From contig JAUZRY010000042.1 in assembly GCA_030949995.1 (NCBI GenBank), forward strand, positions 1-59,981: DNA of 59,981 nt, in the 5' to 3' direction. Shown here piece by piece: positions 10,352 through 19,638 of the stretch. Position numbers and translations under genes: made by a program. This DNA is from Ardenticatenia bacterium. Lineage in GTDB: Bacteria > Chloroflexota > Anaerolineae > Ardenticatenales > Ardenticatenaceae. The notes beneath the pieces were generated by a model. It saw nothing but the letters and a program-made list of their open reading frames with translations, did no database searches and was not told where the DNA came from. Numbering within the stretch: the first letter of the stretch is position 1; every line of letters begins with the position of its first letter.

Positions 10352-11392
10352 ATGAAGATGAGGGCACTTGCCAAGGTCCGCCCAGGGCCAGGGCTGGAGC
10401 TCATCGAGGTTGATGTGCCTCGGCCGGGCCCTGACGACGTGCTCATCCGCGTGACCGCCACCTCCATCTGCGGTACCGACCTCCACATCTACACGTGGGA
10501 CTCATGGAGTCAACACCGCATCAAGCCCCCTCTGATCCTCGGCCACGAATTCGCCGGCGAGATCGTGGAGGTGGGCCGCCACGTGAAACACCTGAAGCCG
10601 GGCATGGCCGTCTCGGCCGAGGGACACATCGTGGATCACACCTGTCCGGCCTGCCGGGCCGGCCAGCCTCACCTGTGTCAAAACGTGCAGGTCATCGGCA
10701 TCGACCGCCCTGGCAGCTTCGCCGAGTACCTGGCAGTCCCGGCCGAGAACGTCTGGGTCAACTCACCTGAGCTGCCACCCGAGATCGCCTCCCTCCAGGA
10801 CCCCTTCGGCAACGCCGTGCACACGGCCCACGCTTTCGACCTGACCGGACACCACGTGCTCGTGACTGGATGTGGTCCCATTGGCCTCATGGTCATTCCT
10901 GTGGCCCGCGTGCTCGGCGCCCGGCTGATCGTGGCCACGGACATCAACAGCCGCCGCCTGGAATTGGCCCGCCTCATGGGGGCCGATGTGACCCTGAACC
11001 CAGCCCAGGACCACGTGGTCGAGGCCGTGCGCGATCTCACCGGCGGCGGTGCCGACGTGGTGCTCGAGATGAGTGGCGCCCCAGAGGCCATCCGTCAGGG
11101 CCTCGAAGCGCTCCGCCCGGGTGGTCACATGGCCGCTCTTGGGCTCACGAACCGTCCTCCGTCATTGGACTGGAACGAGTTGATCGTCATCAAGGGCATC
11201 ACTGTCAAAGGCATTTACGGCCGCCGCCTCTGGGAGACATGGCACCACATGCGCGGCCTGCTGGAAAGCGGCGCCGTACACCTCGCTCCCCTGATCACCC
11301 ATCGTCTCCCCTTGGAGGCTTACGAGGAGGCATTCGCCCGCCTCATGGCGCCCGGAGAGGATATCGTGGCCAAAATCATCATGTTTCCGTGA
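10352..11392 (+). CDS. tdh: L-threonine 3-dehydrogenase
   Basis: 346 residues, zinc-containing medium-chain alcohol dehydrogenase. It has the catalytic zinc ligand in TSICGTDLHIY, GHEFAGEIVEVG, a Cys cluster CPACRAGQPHLC for the structural zinc, and the NAD-binding VTGCGPIGLM. It oxidises threonine to 2-amino-3-ketobutyrate. The protein-specific blocks and the adjacent kbl support threonine over sorbitol dehydrogenase. Start at 10352 with AGGAGAGG upstream; a longer in-frame extension has no family similarity. kbl follows after 12 bases. Confidence 0.92.
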   Translation: MKMRALAKVRPGPGLELIEVDVPRPGPDDVLIRVTATSICGTDLHIYTWDSWSQHRIKPPLILGHEFAGEIVEVGRHVKHLKPGMAVSAEGHIVDHTCPACRAGQPHLCQNVQVIGIDRPGSFAEYLAVPAENVWVNSPELPPEIASLQDPFGNAVHTAHAFDLTGHHVLVTGCGPIGLMVIPVARVLGARLIVATDINSRRLELARLMGADVTLNPAQDHVVEAVRDLTGGGADVVLEMSGAPEAIRQGLEALRPGGHMAALGLTNRPPSLDWNELIVIKGITVKGIYGRRLWETWHHMRGLLESGAVHLAPLITHRLPLEAYEEAFARLMAPGEDIVAKIIMFP

Positions 11393-11404
11393 GGAGGAAG
11401 CCCT

Positions 11405-12592
11405 ATGGACTCGCTTGCTTGGCTGCACGATGAATTGGAGACACTCAAGTCATCGGGGCTCTACACCACCATCCGCACCATTGAGTCGCCACAGGACGCC
11501 TGGCTGATCGTGGACGGTCAACGCGTGCTCAACTTCTGTTCCAACAATTACCTCGGATTGGCCAACCATCCTCAGCTCATCCGGGCCGCCAAGGAAGCGA
11601 TGGACAGCTACGGCTTGGGTCCAGCGGCCGTGCGCACCATCGCCGGCACCACAACCCTGCACGTGGAGCTGGAACGCCGGTTGGCCGCCTTCAAGGGGGT
11701 TGAGGCCGCCATCACCTTCCAAAGCGGTTTCAACGCCAACGCCGGCACCATTCCGGCCTTAGTGGGGCGGGACGATGTGATCTTCAGCGACCAACTCAAC
11801 CACGCCAGCATTATCGACGGCTGCCGGCTGAGCCGTGCCACTATCGTGCCCTACCCCCACTTGAACGTAGAGGCCCTGGAAGACCTCATCCGCGAGCACG
11901 GCCCTCGCCACCGGCGCAAACTCATCGTCACAGACGGTGTGTTCAGCATGGACGGCGACATTGCGCCCTTGGACCGGCTGGCCGAGGTCGCCCAACGGCA
12001 CGGCTGCATTCTCATGGTAGACGACGCCCACGGCGAGGGTGTGCTTGGTAGAGGGGGCCGGGGCATTGTGGACCACTTCGGCCTCCACGGCGTTGTGGAC
12101 ATCGAAGTGGGCACGCTCTCCAAGGCGTTCGGCGTGGTGGGCGGCGTGGTGGCCGGGCGCCGGCACCTGGTCGAATGGCTGCGCCAGCGGGGCCGGCCGT
12201 TTCTCTTCTCCAGCGCCATGACCATCCCTGACGTGGCCGCTTGCTTGGCAGCCCTTGACATTCTGGAATCCAGCACCGAACTGGTTGACCGTCTGTGGGA
12301 AAATGCCCGCTATTTTCAGGCACAAATGCAAGCCTTTGGCTTCGACACCGGCCAGAGCCAAACGCCTATCACCCCTATCATGCTGGGTGATGCCCGCCTG
12401 ACGCAGACGTTCAGCCGGCGCCTCTTCGAAGAAGGGGTATTCGCCACAGCCATCGCCTACCCCACGGTGCCCAAAGGCGCCGCGCGCATCCGCGTGATGC
12501 CCAGCGCCGCCCACACCAAGGCGGACTTGGACTTCGGCGTTGAGGTGTTCGCCCGGGTGGGACGCGAACTGGGAGTCATTCCGGCCCCGTGA
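11405..12592 (+). CDS. kbl: 2-amino-3-ketobutyrate CoA ligase (glycine C-acetyltransferase)
   Basis: 395 residues, PLP-dependent alpha-oxoamine synthase. It shows [14 protein letters not shown] near the N-terminus, the [14 protein letters not shown]-contact segment and TLSKAFG with the Schiff-base lysine. It splits 2-amino-3-ketobutyrate with CoA into glycine and acetyl-CoA. Being coupled to tdh, it gives the full threonine-to-glycine route. GGAGG lies just upstream of the ATG. Confusion with BioF is possible by sequence alone, but the tdh neighbour settles it. Confidence 0.93.
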   Translation: MDSLAWLHDELETLKSSGLYTTIRTIESPQDAWLIVDGQRVLNFCSNNYLGLANHPQLIRAAKEAMDSYGLGPAAVRTIAGTTTLHVELERRLAAFKGVEAAITFQSGFNANAGTIPALVGRDDVIFSDQLNHASIIDGCRLSRATIVPYPHLNVEALEDLIREHGPRHRRKLIVTDGVFSMDGDIAPLDRLAEVAQRHGCILMVDDAHGEGVLGRGGRGIVDHFGLHGVVDIEVGTLSKAFGVVGGVVAGRRHLVEWLRQRGRPFLFSSAMTIPDVAACLAALDILESSTELVDRLWENARYFQAQMQAFGFDTGQSQTPITPIMLGDARLTQTFSRRLFEEGVFATAIAYPTVPKGAARIRVMPSAAHTKADLDFGVEVFARVGRELGVIPAP

Positions 12593-12614
12593 GGAGCAGG
12601 TGAGGACGAAAGCC

Positions 12615-13095
12615 ATGTCAGAGCATGGGCGCTTCTATCCCGACGCCCCGCGCGTCGGCGTGGGCGTTACTGTGCTGCGCCCAAGCGCCGCGGCGGGCGA
12701 GTGGGAGGTGTTGCTCGTCAGACGGGCGAAGCCCCCCGCCCAAGGGATGTGGTCGTTGCCCGGTGGTGGCGTCGAACTGGGGGGAAACCATTGCCGACGC
12801 CGCACGCCGGGAAGTGTGGGAGGAGACGGGGCTGAACATTACGCCAGGACCGGCCTTCACCGCAGTGGACGCCATTCACCGTGACGATCAAGGCCGAGTC
12901 GTCTTCCACTACGTCATCGTGGAAGTAGTGGCCACGGTAGTCGTCGGTGCCCGGGCCGAGCCTCGCAGCGACGTGGACGCTGTGCGCTGGATCCCCGTTG
13001 CCCGCGTGGGCGATATGCACCCCCTCACGCCCCTCGTCCCCGAAGTCGTCCACCGCGCTCTCCGGGAAATCGGGGAGAACACGTCCATGTCATAG
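12615..13095 (+). CDS. Nudix hydrolase, frameshifted in a G6 run
   Basis: Nudix pyrophosphohydrolase of about 160 residues. The first frame runs MSEHGRFYPDAPRVGVGVTV to PGGGVELG; the second gives GETIADAARREVWEETGL and the rest to SMS. Joined, they make a perfect Nudix box. The break is exactly in six G at 12779-12784, and five G restore the frame. Similar to MutT/ADP-sugar type enzymes; the substrate is unknown. It follows kbl by 22 bases and may belong to the operon. Confidence 0.85.
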
Positions 13096-13104
13096 GTGCT
13101 CACA

Positions 13105-13821
13105 TCACGGGCGGCGTATCGGCCACCAGGGGAACCGGCGGCGACGGGGAATTTCAGCCAACACTGGTGCGTTTAGGAGATGACGGGCTTCTTCACGGGT
13201 GCGCACAGTGTCGTCCAAGTAATCCCAGGTGAATACGATCACAACCGCGGCAGCCAGGGCAATCAGTGCTCTCAAAGGAATCTCCACCTTCTGCCGCAAG
13301 CTCAGCCCCAGCGGAAAGGGACCATACGCCCCGATGACCGCCACTTGGGTGCGTTCGCCCCCGGCCAGTGGCAGGAAGCGGCCTGCCTCCTCCCGCAACG
13401 TCTGCACGACGGCATCGCCAATTCGCTCAAGTTGCTCCGGACGTCCCCACGTGATGGTGACGGTCAGAATCCGGTGCTGTTTCTCGGCCACTGTGGATCC
13501 GGCCAATGCTCCGGGCGGCACTCGCAGCTCCTGGGGCAGGCGCGCGTTGACGGCCTCGGCGAAGGCGGCTTCGCCCACAATAACGCTCAGGTCATCGGCG
13601 ATGTACTCACTGGCCTGGGCTGCGGCCAAGCGCGGGTCGGTCTCCAGAGGGCGCTCCCCCTCCACCAGTGGTTCCACGCCCACCACCAGCCGGATGACAT
13701 ATTGATAGCTCGGAACAGGCGGAGTGTAGGTGAGCAGGCTCATGATCAAGACCAACGCCGGCAGGAAGATCAACACCCACCACCGCCGGCGAACCACGGC
13801 CACGTATGCTCGCAATTCCAT
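13105..13821 (-). CDS. Wzz-like polysaccharide chain-length protein
   Basis: 238 residues. A membrane segment VLIFLPALVLIMSLLTY lies near the N-terminus, followed by a long periplasmic-type region and a second membrane segment LRALIALAAAVVIVFTW near the C-terminus. This is the architecture of Wzz/GumC co-polymerases without the kinase domain. The start at 13821 (MELRAYVAVVRRRWW) has GGAGG at good spacing. Just downstream of a glycosyltransferase on the same strand, it probably helps set exopolysaccharide length. Confidence 0.75.
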   Translation of the reverse strand: MELRAYVAVVRRRWWVLIFLPALVLIMSLLTYTPPVPSYQYVIRLVVGVEPLVEGERPLETDPRLAAAQASEYIADDLSVIVGEAAFAEAVNARLPQELRVPPGALAGSTVAEKQHRILTVTITWGRPEQLERIGDAVVQTLREEAGRFLPLAGGERTQVAVIGAYGPFPLGLSLRQKVEIPLRALIALAAAVVIVFTWDYLDDTVRTREEARHLLNAPVLAEIPRRRRFPWWPIRRP

Positions 13822-13867
13822 GTGGACCTCCACCGAGAAGCTCTCTGGCCGGCACAGGCTCTGGGGC

Positions 13868-14988
13868 TCACGTCCTCCCCTCATCCCCTCCCCGTGGCCG
13901 CGTGGCCATCACCTCCTGTACGAAATGTCGAAAGCGCTCTTTGAAGTGCTCCACGTCGAATTGCCGGGCGTGACTCTGAATCACCTGGGGATCGAACGCC
14001 AGCATGTCGACGCGCTCCACCGCTTCGGCCAAGGCCTCAGGCGTGGGCTCGTGGAAGAAGACTCCCGTCACGTCTTCCACCACTGTATCCAAGGCGCCGC
14101 CGGCCGCGTAGGCAATTACGGGCCGGCCGGCGGCTTGGGCTTCGACGGGTGCAATGCCAAAATCCTCCTCCCCGGGGAACACGAAAGCCCGACATCCTTG
14201 CACCCAGTGGGGCAATTCCTCATCAGAAACCCGCCCCACAAAGCGCACTGTAGGTCCAGCCATCGCCTCAAGGGCATGTCGGTCTCGTCCATCCCCGATG
14301 ATGACCAGGGGCCTCTTGAGCTGGTTGTAGGCCCGCACGGCCAAATCAATCCGTTTGTAAGGGATTAGGCGGGAGACAATCAAGTCGTACTCCCTGGGGA
14401 AGCCGACACATTGGCCGCGAAACGGCGCGTGTTGACGGGCGGATGAATAACCGTCGAGTCACGGCGGTAGAACTTGGCCACCCGGCGCTGCACAGCCCGC
14501 GAGATGCTAATGAAGTGGTCCGGGCGCTGAGCAGCCACTTGATCCCAAAGGCGCAGGGCACTCAACATCAGGTGAAGAGGTCGACGATACAATCCTCCCA
14601 CGGGTTCCCGGGCTAAGTATTGGTCCGCCCCCCACAGGAAACGGGTTGGCGTCAGACAATAGCAAATGTGGACTGTGTGGGGAGGAGTGACAATACCGTG
14701 GCAGAAGCCACTTTTATTACTTATTACCAAATCATAACCGGAGAAATCAAACTGTTCAAAGGCAATAGGGTACAAAGGGAGAAAAAATCTGTGGTACTTT
14801 CGGGTGCCAGGCAGCCGGTCCATGAAAGAGGTGACCACTGTCCAGCGTGTCATGGCAGGGGGCATGGCAGTTCGGTCGTAGATGGAGGTGTAGACCGGCG
14901 CGTCGGGGAAAAGCTCCTTGAACACGCCCAAGACGTGTTCAGCCCCCCCCATCTGGTTGAGCCAGTCGTGAACCAGGGCCACCCTCAT
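13868..14988 (-). CDS. GT4-family glycosyltransferase, one frameshift
   Basis: About 373 residues after joining. The N-terminal acceptor domain begins MRVALVHDWLNQMGGAEHVL. The C-terminal nucleotide-sugar domain shows VSRLIPYKRIDLAVRAYNQL, VIIGDGRD and the EEDFGIAPVEAQAAGRPVIAY catalytic/donor motif. The two frames meet near 14395, so one base is wrong there. Known relatives transfer mannose or other sugars onto lipid-linked exopolysaccharide. The 3' neighbour is the Wzz-like gene. The start site has only a weak AGGCAAG. Confidence 0.85.
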
Positions 14989-15071
14989 GGCTTGCCTGCC
15001 TGTGGCTGCGAGATGTGGGGTCGTCTCACCCGGTTGCCTGGGGGGAGAGAAGCGTTTCGGCCGCGGGGCTG

Positions 15072-15566
15072 TCAAGGTTGTCCTCCGCCGTTGAGATGTT
15101 GTAGGCGCCAGGCTCGGATTGTGTCCAGGTGTTCACGGTCGTGTTCAACACAGGTGAGGTAGAAGAGATCGTAGAGGGTGCCCACTTCGCCCCAAGGGAG
15201 GAGCAGCGAACGTTGGAGGTGATCCTCATCAAACTGGGCGAGGAGGTGTTCCAGCTCAACTCGGACCATGACGAAATCCATGCGCACCTGTTCGGCCGGC
15301 CAGTCGGCCTTGCGGCGCACTTGGCGCTCGTTCCAGGCATGAATGCCGTCGTAGTCGGGGATGGTGTACGGGCGATCGCCGGCCAGGAAGGCTTGGGCGG
15401 CGGCCAATGCCTCCCGGTCCCACGAGGCAATGTGTCCCAGGATGTCATGCAGGCGCCACCCCTCCTCGGTGATGACAGTGTGGGGGTCGAGCCCACGGAT
15501 GGCGGCCATGAGTTCCCGGCGGGCAGCGCGCATTTCGGCCAACAGGGCCTCACGGTCCATGTTCAT
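15072..15566 (-). CDS. DinB/ClbS-like four-helix-bundle protein
   Basis: 164 residues with a His in the DILGHIASWDRE helix and a C-terminal VEHDREHLDTI, matching the metal-binding histidines of the DinB_2/DUF1706 (ClbS-like) fold. Members are often thiol-dependent transferases or small-molecule detoxifiers; the activity here is unknown. Its ATG overlaps the stop of the upstream Nudix gene by four bases, so the two are translationally coupled. Confidence 0.7.
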   Translation of the reverse strand: MNMDREALLAEMRAARRELMAAIRGLDPHTVITEEGWRLHDILGHIASWDREALAAAQAFLAGDRPYTIPDYDGIHAWNERQVRRKADWPAEQVRMDFVMVRVELEHLLAQFDEDHLQRSLLLPWGEVGTLYDLFYLTCVEHDREHLDTIRAWRLQHLNGGGQP

Positions 15567-16099
15567 CCTCCACCGGCCTTGCTCTCTTCACGCTTGGCAG
15601 CCCTCGCCCAGCGGGCTATCACGTCCTCGTGGATGGGGAATGCTATGGGCGAGGGCAGCGCGTCGGGGGGGAACCAGCCCACTTCTACCACATCATCGCC
15701 CGCCCGCAAGTGGCCGCCCACCACTTCCCCCTGGTAGAAGATAGCAATGCCGGCCTTGCCCCCAATGCGCTCGTCGAAGTACCAGACACCCACAAGTTCC
15801 CGCACCCGCACGTGCAGGCCAGTCTCCTCCTCGAGCTCGCGTGCGGCCGCGGCCTCTGGGTGTTCGCCGTAGTCCACGAAGCCGGAAGGGATGTACCAGT
15901 GCCCTCGGCGTGGGTCCACGCCCCGGCGGCCGAGGAGGAGACGTCCTCGGTCATCCTCGACGAGCACGCCAACCGTCACTTTAGGATCGGCGAAGTGGAT
16001 GAACCCACAGTGCGTGCAGGCTGGCCGCGCTTTGCCGTCCACCACTCGGGTGGTCAGTCGAGCCCCACAGCACGGACAATAACGCCACTCAGAACACAT
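15563..16099 (-). CDS. Nudix hydrolase with N-terminal zinc ribbon
   Basis: 178 residues. The N-terminus has CPCCGARL...CTHCGFIHF, a zinc ribbon as in NudC-like and related Nudix enzymes, then the Nudix box GFVDYGEHPEAAAARELEEETGL. It is too short for a full NudC NADH pyrophosphatase. AGGAG precedes the ATG. It is three bases after the NDH-2 stop and overlaps the next gene, so it lies in an operon whose first member oxidises NADH. A nucleotide-cofactor housekeeping role is a guess. Confidence 0.85.
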   Translation of the reverse strand: MCSEWRYCPCCGARLTTRVVDGKARPACTHCGFIHFADPKVTVGVLVEDDRGRLLLGRRGVDPRRGHWYIPSGFVDYGEHPEAAAARELEEETGLHVRVRELVGVWYFDERIGGKAGIAIFYQGEVVGGHLRAGDDVVEVGWFPPDALPSPIAFPIHEDVIARWARAAKREESKAGGG

Positions 16100-16102
16100 T
16101 GT

Positions 16103-17302
16103 TCACTCCTCGGTGCCACGGGAAGCCAAAGCCGATGTGATGGTGTTGTGGTACCATCGCTCCACGCCATCTTTGATGAGGCCAGCGGCGCGTCCTCGCA
16201 GGGGAACACCGAAGAAATCACCCACTGCATCGCCACCACCCAAGGAGACGAACATGGCCAAGTGCCGAGCTCGGTACGGGGGTGGGGGCGTGCCGGCCGC
16301 CTCGGCCAGCAAGACCTTGGCCACGTGTTCACCTTGGCGCAGCGCTTGAGCGGCCGTGGCAGGCAGCATGTGACCGCGCCCGTCAACAGTCAGGGCACAA
16401 TCCCCGGCCACGTAGAGATCGTGGAAGCCTGAGGCGCGCAGGAAGGCGTCCGTGTGGACCCGTCCTTGAGGGCCGGTGGGCAGGCCGGCCGCCTTCAGGA
16501 AGCTCGGCGCTTGGATGCCACCGGTCCAGATGAGGGTTGTGCTCTCCACCTTCTCGCCACCGATGACGACGCCATCTGGCCCAGCGCCCTCGAGGGACGT
16601 GCCCAAACGCACGTCCACGCCCTTGCGACGCAGCACCTGTTCCGCCCGCTTCCCTATTCGGCGCCGCCACGTGGGCAACAGGCGATCTTCAGCCTCAACG
16701 AGCACTACGTGGACATCTTCCAGGGGGACGCCGTGGGTGTCGGCCAACACGGGCACCCAGTGAGCGAACTCGCCGGCCAGTTGGCAGCCCGTGAACCCAC
16801 CCCCGGCAATCACGATGCGTGCTAGCCGACGACGGGCCCCACGTGAGCGGGTACGGCCAGCTTTGGCGAACTGCTCGCACACGTGGGCTTGTATCTGAAC
16901 GGCATGATCCCACCAGCGCAGGGTGAGAGCGTGATCTCGAAGGCCGGGAATGGGCGGCCACGCCGGCTCGCTCCCCAGGGCCACCACCAGTCGGCCATAA
17001 GGTACCGGCTCCGTATCGGTGATCACCAGACGCCGCTCCGGGTCCAATCCGGTCACTTCAGCGTGGACGAGCTTCACCTGATCGTCAGAAATCAGCCGAG
17101 TGAGGGGAATGCGTGCTCGTTCTGCCGGTATGGCATCACAGGCCACCTCATGTAGCCACGTGACGAGCTGATGGTACTTGTGTCGTTCCACAAGAACGAG
17201 AGGGAAATCAAGAAGGCCTTGTTGGCGGGCATGGAGTAAAGTGAACACACACCGAAGGCCGGCATATCCGGCGCCGAGCACGACGATTGTGTGCGGCCCC
17301 AT
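16103..17302 (-). CDS. ndh: Type II NADH:quinone oxidoreductase-like FAD enzyme
   Basis: 399 residues. The FAD-binding VVLGAGYAGLRC is at the N-terminus, a second dinucleotide fold IVIAGGGFTGCQLAGE binds NAD(P)H, and DLYVAGDCAL is the C-terminal FAD motif. The layout and the AxxAxxxxG-type region PATAAQALRQGEHVAK fit non-proton-pumping NDH-2, a peripheral membrane enzyme passing electrons from NADH to quinone. An ATG at 17302 was taken; a GTG at 17314 is in frame. It is the second gene of a four-gene run. Confidence 0.85.
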   Translation of the reverse strand: MGPHTIVVLGAGYAGLRCVFTLLHARQQGLLDFPLVLVERHKYHQLVTWLHEVACDAIPAERARIPLTRLISDDQVKLVHAEVTGLDPERRLVITDTEPVPYGRLVVALGSEPAWPPIPGLRDHALTLRWWDHAVQIQAHVCEQFAKAGRTRSRGARRRLARIVIAGGGFTGCQLAGEFAHWVPVLADTHGVPLEDVHVVLVEAEDRLLPTWRRRIGKRAEQVLRRKGVDVRLGTSLEGAGPDGVVIGGEKVESTTLIWTGGIQAPSFLKAAGLPTGPQGRVHTDAFLRASGFHDLYVAGDCALTVDGRGHMLPATAAQALRQGEHVAKVLLAEAAGTPPPPYRARHLAMFVSLGGGDAVGDFFGVPLRGRAAGLIKDGVERWYHNTITSALASRGTEE

Positions 17303-17338
17303 GGCGTCAGCCACACCGTTGCGTTTCAGGCTCGGGTA

Positions 17339-17683
17339 TCAGTCTTCGTCTTCCTCGAATTCCTCGTATTTGCGCCGTCGTGCCCGCCGTCGGCGGGTGC
17401 CCAAGTCCTCACGCCGGGCAGCCTTGCGCTCCAACTCCTCGATATCATTGGCGAATTCCTCCAAGGCGTGGGCAATGGCCCGCGGAAAAAGGGCTGTGGC
17501 CTGTACAGCACCCCGTGTTACGTCGAGCACATCGTCCCGCACATCGGCGGGCAACCACGTCGCCGGCAAGGTGACCAAGGTAAGGCCGAGCCGTGTGAGG
17601 CTGCCGACAACCTCGGCGGCAGCTTCGGCCACGCTTGGCTCGCCACCGCGCTTTAGCTCACGAACGCTTTTCTCCTTCGGCAT
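17339..17683 (-). CDS. Small acidic/basic-tailed protein of unknown function
   Basis: 114 residues beginning MPKEKSVRELK after a strong AAGGAGGG site. The middle is helical and hydrophobic (LTRLGLTLVTLPATWLPADV), the end is a coiled region with RRRRARRR followed by EEFEEDED. I do not recognise a family. It is 24-36 bases ahead of ndh and probably cotranscribed. The charged tail suggests binding to nucleic acid, membrane or a partner, but nothing decisive is visible. Confidence 0.65.
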   Translation of the reverse strand: MPKEKSVRELKRGGEPSVAEAAAEVVGSLTRLGLTLVTLPATWLPADVRDDVLDVTRGAVQATALFPRAIAHALEEFANDIEELERKAARREDLGTRRRRARRRKYEEFEEDED

Positions 17684-17795
17684 ACGGCCCTCCTTTATAT
17701 TTGTGGAACACTCGTTGCTGTCCTGATGGCTCACACCAGAAGCGCTCTGCAACCCACAACAGTATACAACGTCTTCTCAGCTCCCCCAAATGGAG

Positions 17796-18836
17796 CTAGG
17801 AGATAACTTCCCACGTGTCAACTCTGCGCAGAGGAGCCCGTCGAAGTTCTTCAAGGGTACGGGAACCGGTGCAAAAGGCCGCGATGCGCAGCTCGTCGAT
17901 GAAGGAGAGGAATTTCTCGTAGACTGCTTGAGTTTGATCTTTGGCCGGTCCTAGAAGAGGGGCCGCACTGCCCACTAAAGTAGCTCCCAACCGCAAAGCC
18001 TTGGCCGCATCAACGCCATCACGAATGCCACCGCTGGCGAAGACGGGCAGTTCCGGGACGGCCTGGCGGACCTCCACGAGGGCCAAAGCCGAAGGAATGC
18101 CCCACCGGGCAAAAGTGTGCGCCACCCGCTTGCGCCTGGGGTCGGCCTGACGGTGAGCCTCCACCTCGCTCCAACTTGTGCCCCCGGCACCGGCCACGTC
18201 GATAGCCGCCACGCCACAGTCGGCCAGCCGGCGGGCCACTTGGGCGCTGATGCCGTTGCCCACCTCTTTGACCACGAGGGGCACCGGCAGGCGGGAGGCC
18301 AATTCCTCGATCTTCCTGTACAGGTCACGCCAGTCCCGATCCCCACCGGGCTGGATGGCCTCTTGTAAGGCGTTGAGGTGAAGGAAGAGCGCATCGGCCT
18401 CAATCATCTCCACGGCCCGGCGCGCCTGGTCCACGCCGTAGCCGTAGTTGAGCTGCACAGCCCCTAAGTTGGCAAACAGGAGGATGTCAGGGGCCACTTG
18501 GCGCACTTGGTAGGTGTAGGCCAGTTCCTGGGATTCGATGGCCGCCCGCTGTGAGCCCACCCCCATGGCCACGCCGAGCTGTTGGGCGGCCTCGGCCAGG
18601 TGCAAGTTGATCGCTTGGGCCGGGTCGGTGCCGCCCGTCATGCTGCTAATAAGCAGCGGGGCCTTCAGGCGTCGACCCCACAGGCTCAGGCTGAGGTCAA
18701 TCTCTTCAAAGTGGAGCTCAGGGAGGGCCACGTGCTCGAAGAAGAAGCGCTCAAAGCCGGTCGTGATTCCCTTGGCGGCCACATCCTCGTTCAAGACGAT
18801 GTCAAGGTGCTCCCGCTTCCGCGCCTCGATGCTCAT
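17796..18836 (-). CDS. fni: Isopentenyl-diphosphate delta-isomerase, type 2
   Basis: 346 residues, FMN- and NADPH-dependent TIM barrel interconverting IPP and DMAPP. Seen: RKREHLDIVL at the N-terminus, SSMTGGT, GVGSQRAAIE, HLNALQEAIQPGGD, VKEVGNGIS, and the phosphate-binding FASGGIRDG and LGATLVGSA loops. The start at 18836 (MSIEARKREHL) has GGGAGAGG upstream. It closes the run plsX-fabF-NERD-like-fni, linking fatty-acid and isoprenoid supply. Confidence 0.95.
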   Translation of the reverse strand: MSIEARKREHLDIVLNEDVAAKGITTGFERFFFEHVALPELHFEEIDLSLSLWGRRLKAPLLISSMTGGTDPAQAINLHLAEAAQQLGVAMGVGSQRAAIESQELAYTYQVRQVAPDILLFANLGAVQLNYGYGVDQARRAVEMIEADALFLHLNALQEAIQPGGDRDWRDLYRKIEELASRLPVPLVVKEVGNGISAQVARRLADCGVAAIDVAGAGGTSWSEVEAHRQADPRRKRVAHTFARWGIPSALALVEVRQAVPELPVFASGGIRDGVDAAKALRLGATLVGSAAPLLGPAKDQTQAVYEKFLSFIDELRIAAFCTGSRTLEELRRAPLRRVDTWEVIS

Positions 18837-18909
18837 CGGTACAGCCTCTCCCATTGAGCCCTGGTGAAGAACGTCATGTCGAGGGGATCAACGACCTGCA
18901 GACGTGTCC

Positions 18910-19638
18910 TCACGATGCCCGCTCCTGGTCCGGAATAGTGCGCTCCAAGGCGTCCCGAACGGCACGGTAGGTCTCCGGAGGCAAGCGTTTCATGCGGGGC
19001 ATCAATCGCTTGCGAAGCACGGTCTTCAGCTTTTTGGGGAAGGTGATGATGTCATCCTGACATCCCTCCATCTCCAGTTCCAGCTTCTGGGGGTTGAGGA
19101 AGACGACGACCGCCTCCACGGAGACCTGGTCGGCGTGCTCGGGCACATGGTCGCGAAGCCAGGCCTTGACGGCCTGGCGCGCCCGGTCAGCTTCTTGGTG
19201 GGGTTGCCCCAGCCGTTCGGCCGTGAGCCCCCTCGAGTAGAGGCGCCAGAAGCTGAAGGCACCATGCCACCGGTTGTTCTGGCAACGAGCACGCCCTTCG
19301 TACCGTTTGACCACAATGGCCACCAGGCCATTGGGGGTGAGGAGCAGGTGGGGCCAAGGGCCATAGTAGTTGTAGAGCACGTGTTTGCGGTCAAAGCCCT
19401 TGAGGGCCGCGGCCAACGTGGTCTCAGCGACGGGGGGACGCACCCACCGGTTAATGTGGTAAGTGCCCACCGTGCCGATAATGAGGGCAGTGATGGCCAA
19501 GGTGTAGGCGTGGGCAATCAAGTTGGGCCGAAAGGAGACGAAGATGGCCACAAAGAGCATGACCAGGCTCACAAAGCCGGCCACCGTGCCGATCTTGCGC
19601 CTGCGGGCGACCAGGGGTTCGTTGGTGTAGACCTTCAT
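18910..19638 (-). CDS. Membrane protein with NERD-like domain
   Basis: 242 residues. Two membrane segments lie near the N-terminus (about residues 18-35 and 43-60). They are followed by a soluble domain with LLTPNGLVAIVVKRYEG and VVVFLNP, reminiscent of the NERD (nuclease-related) fold, in which such strands hold the catalytic acidic and Lys residues. The assignment is by pattern only. Its ATG overlaps the fabF stop (ATGA), so it is translationally coupled to a lipid synthesis gene, which is unexpected for a nuclease. Confidence 0.55.
   Translation of the reverse strand: MKVYTNEPLVARRRKIGTVAGFVSLVMLFVAIFVSFRPNLIAHAYTLAITALIIGTVGTYHINRWVRPPVAETTLAAALKGFDRKHVLYNYYGPWPHLLLTPNGLVAIVVKRYEGRARCQNNRWHGAFSFWRLYSRGLTAERLGQPHQEADRARQAVKAWLRDHVPEHADQVSVEAVVVFLNPQKLELEMEGCQDDIITFPKKLKTVLRKRLMPRMKRLPPETYRAVRDALERTIPDQERAS

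Noticed and set aside
10581-10610. Half of a parS-like site (CCACGTGAAACA) inside tdh
   Set aside because: Only the right half matches; the left half is unrelated and the bases are explained by codons.
12779-12784. Programmed frameshifting at the G6 run
   Set aside because: The same kind of break is seen in many unrelated genes, so a sequencing indel is simpler.
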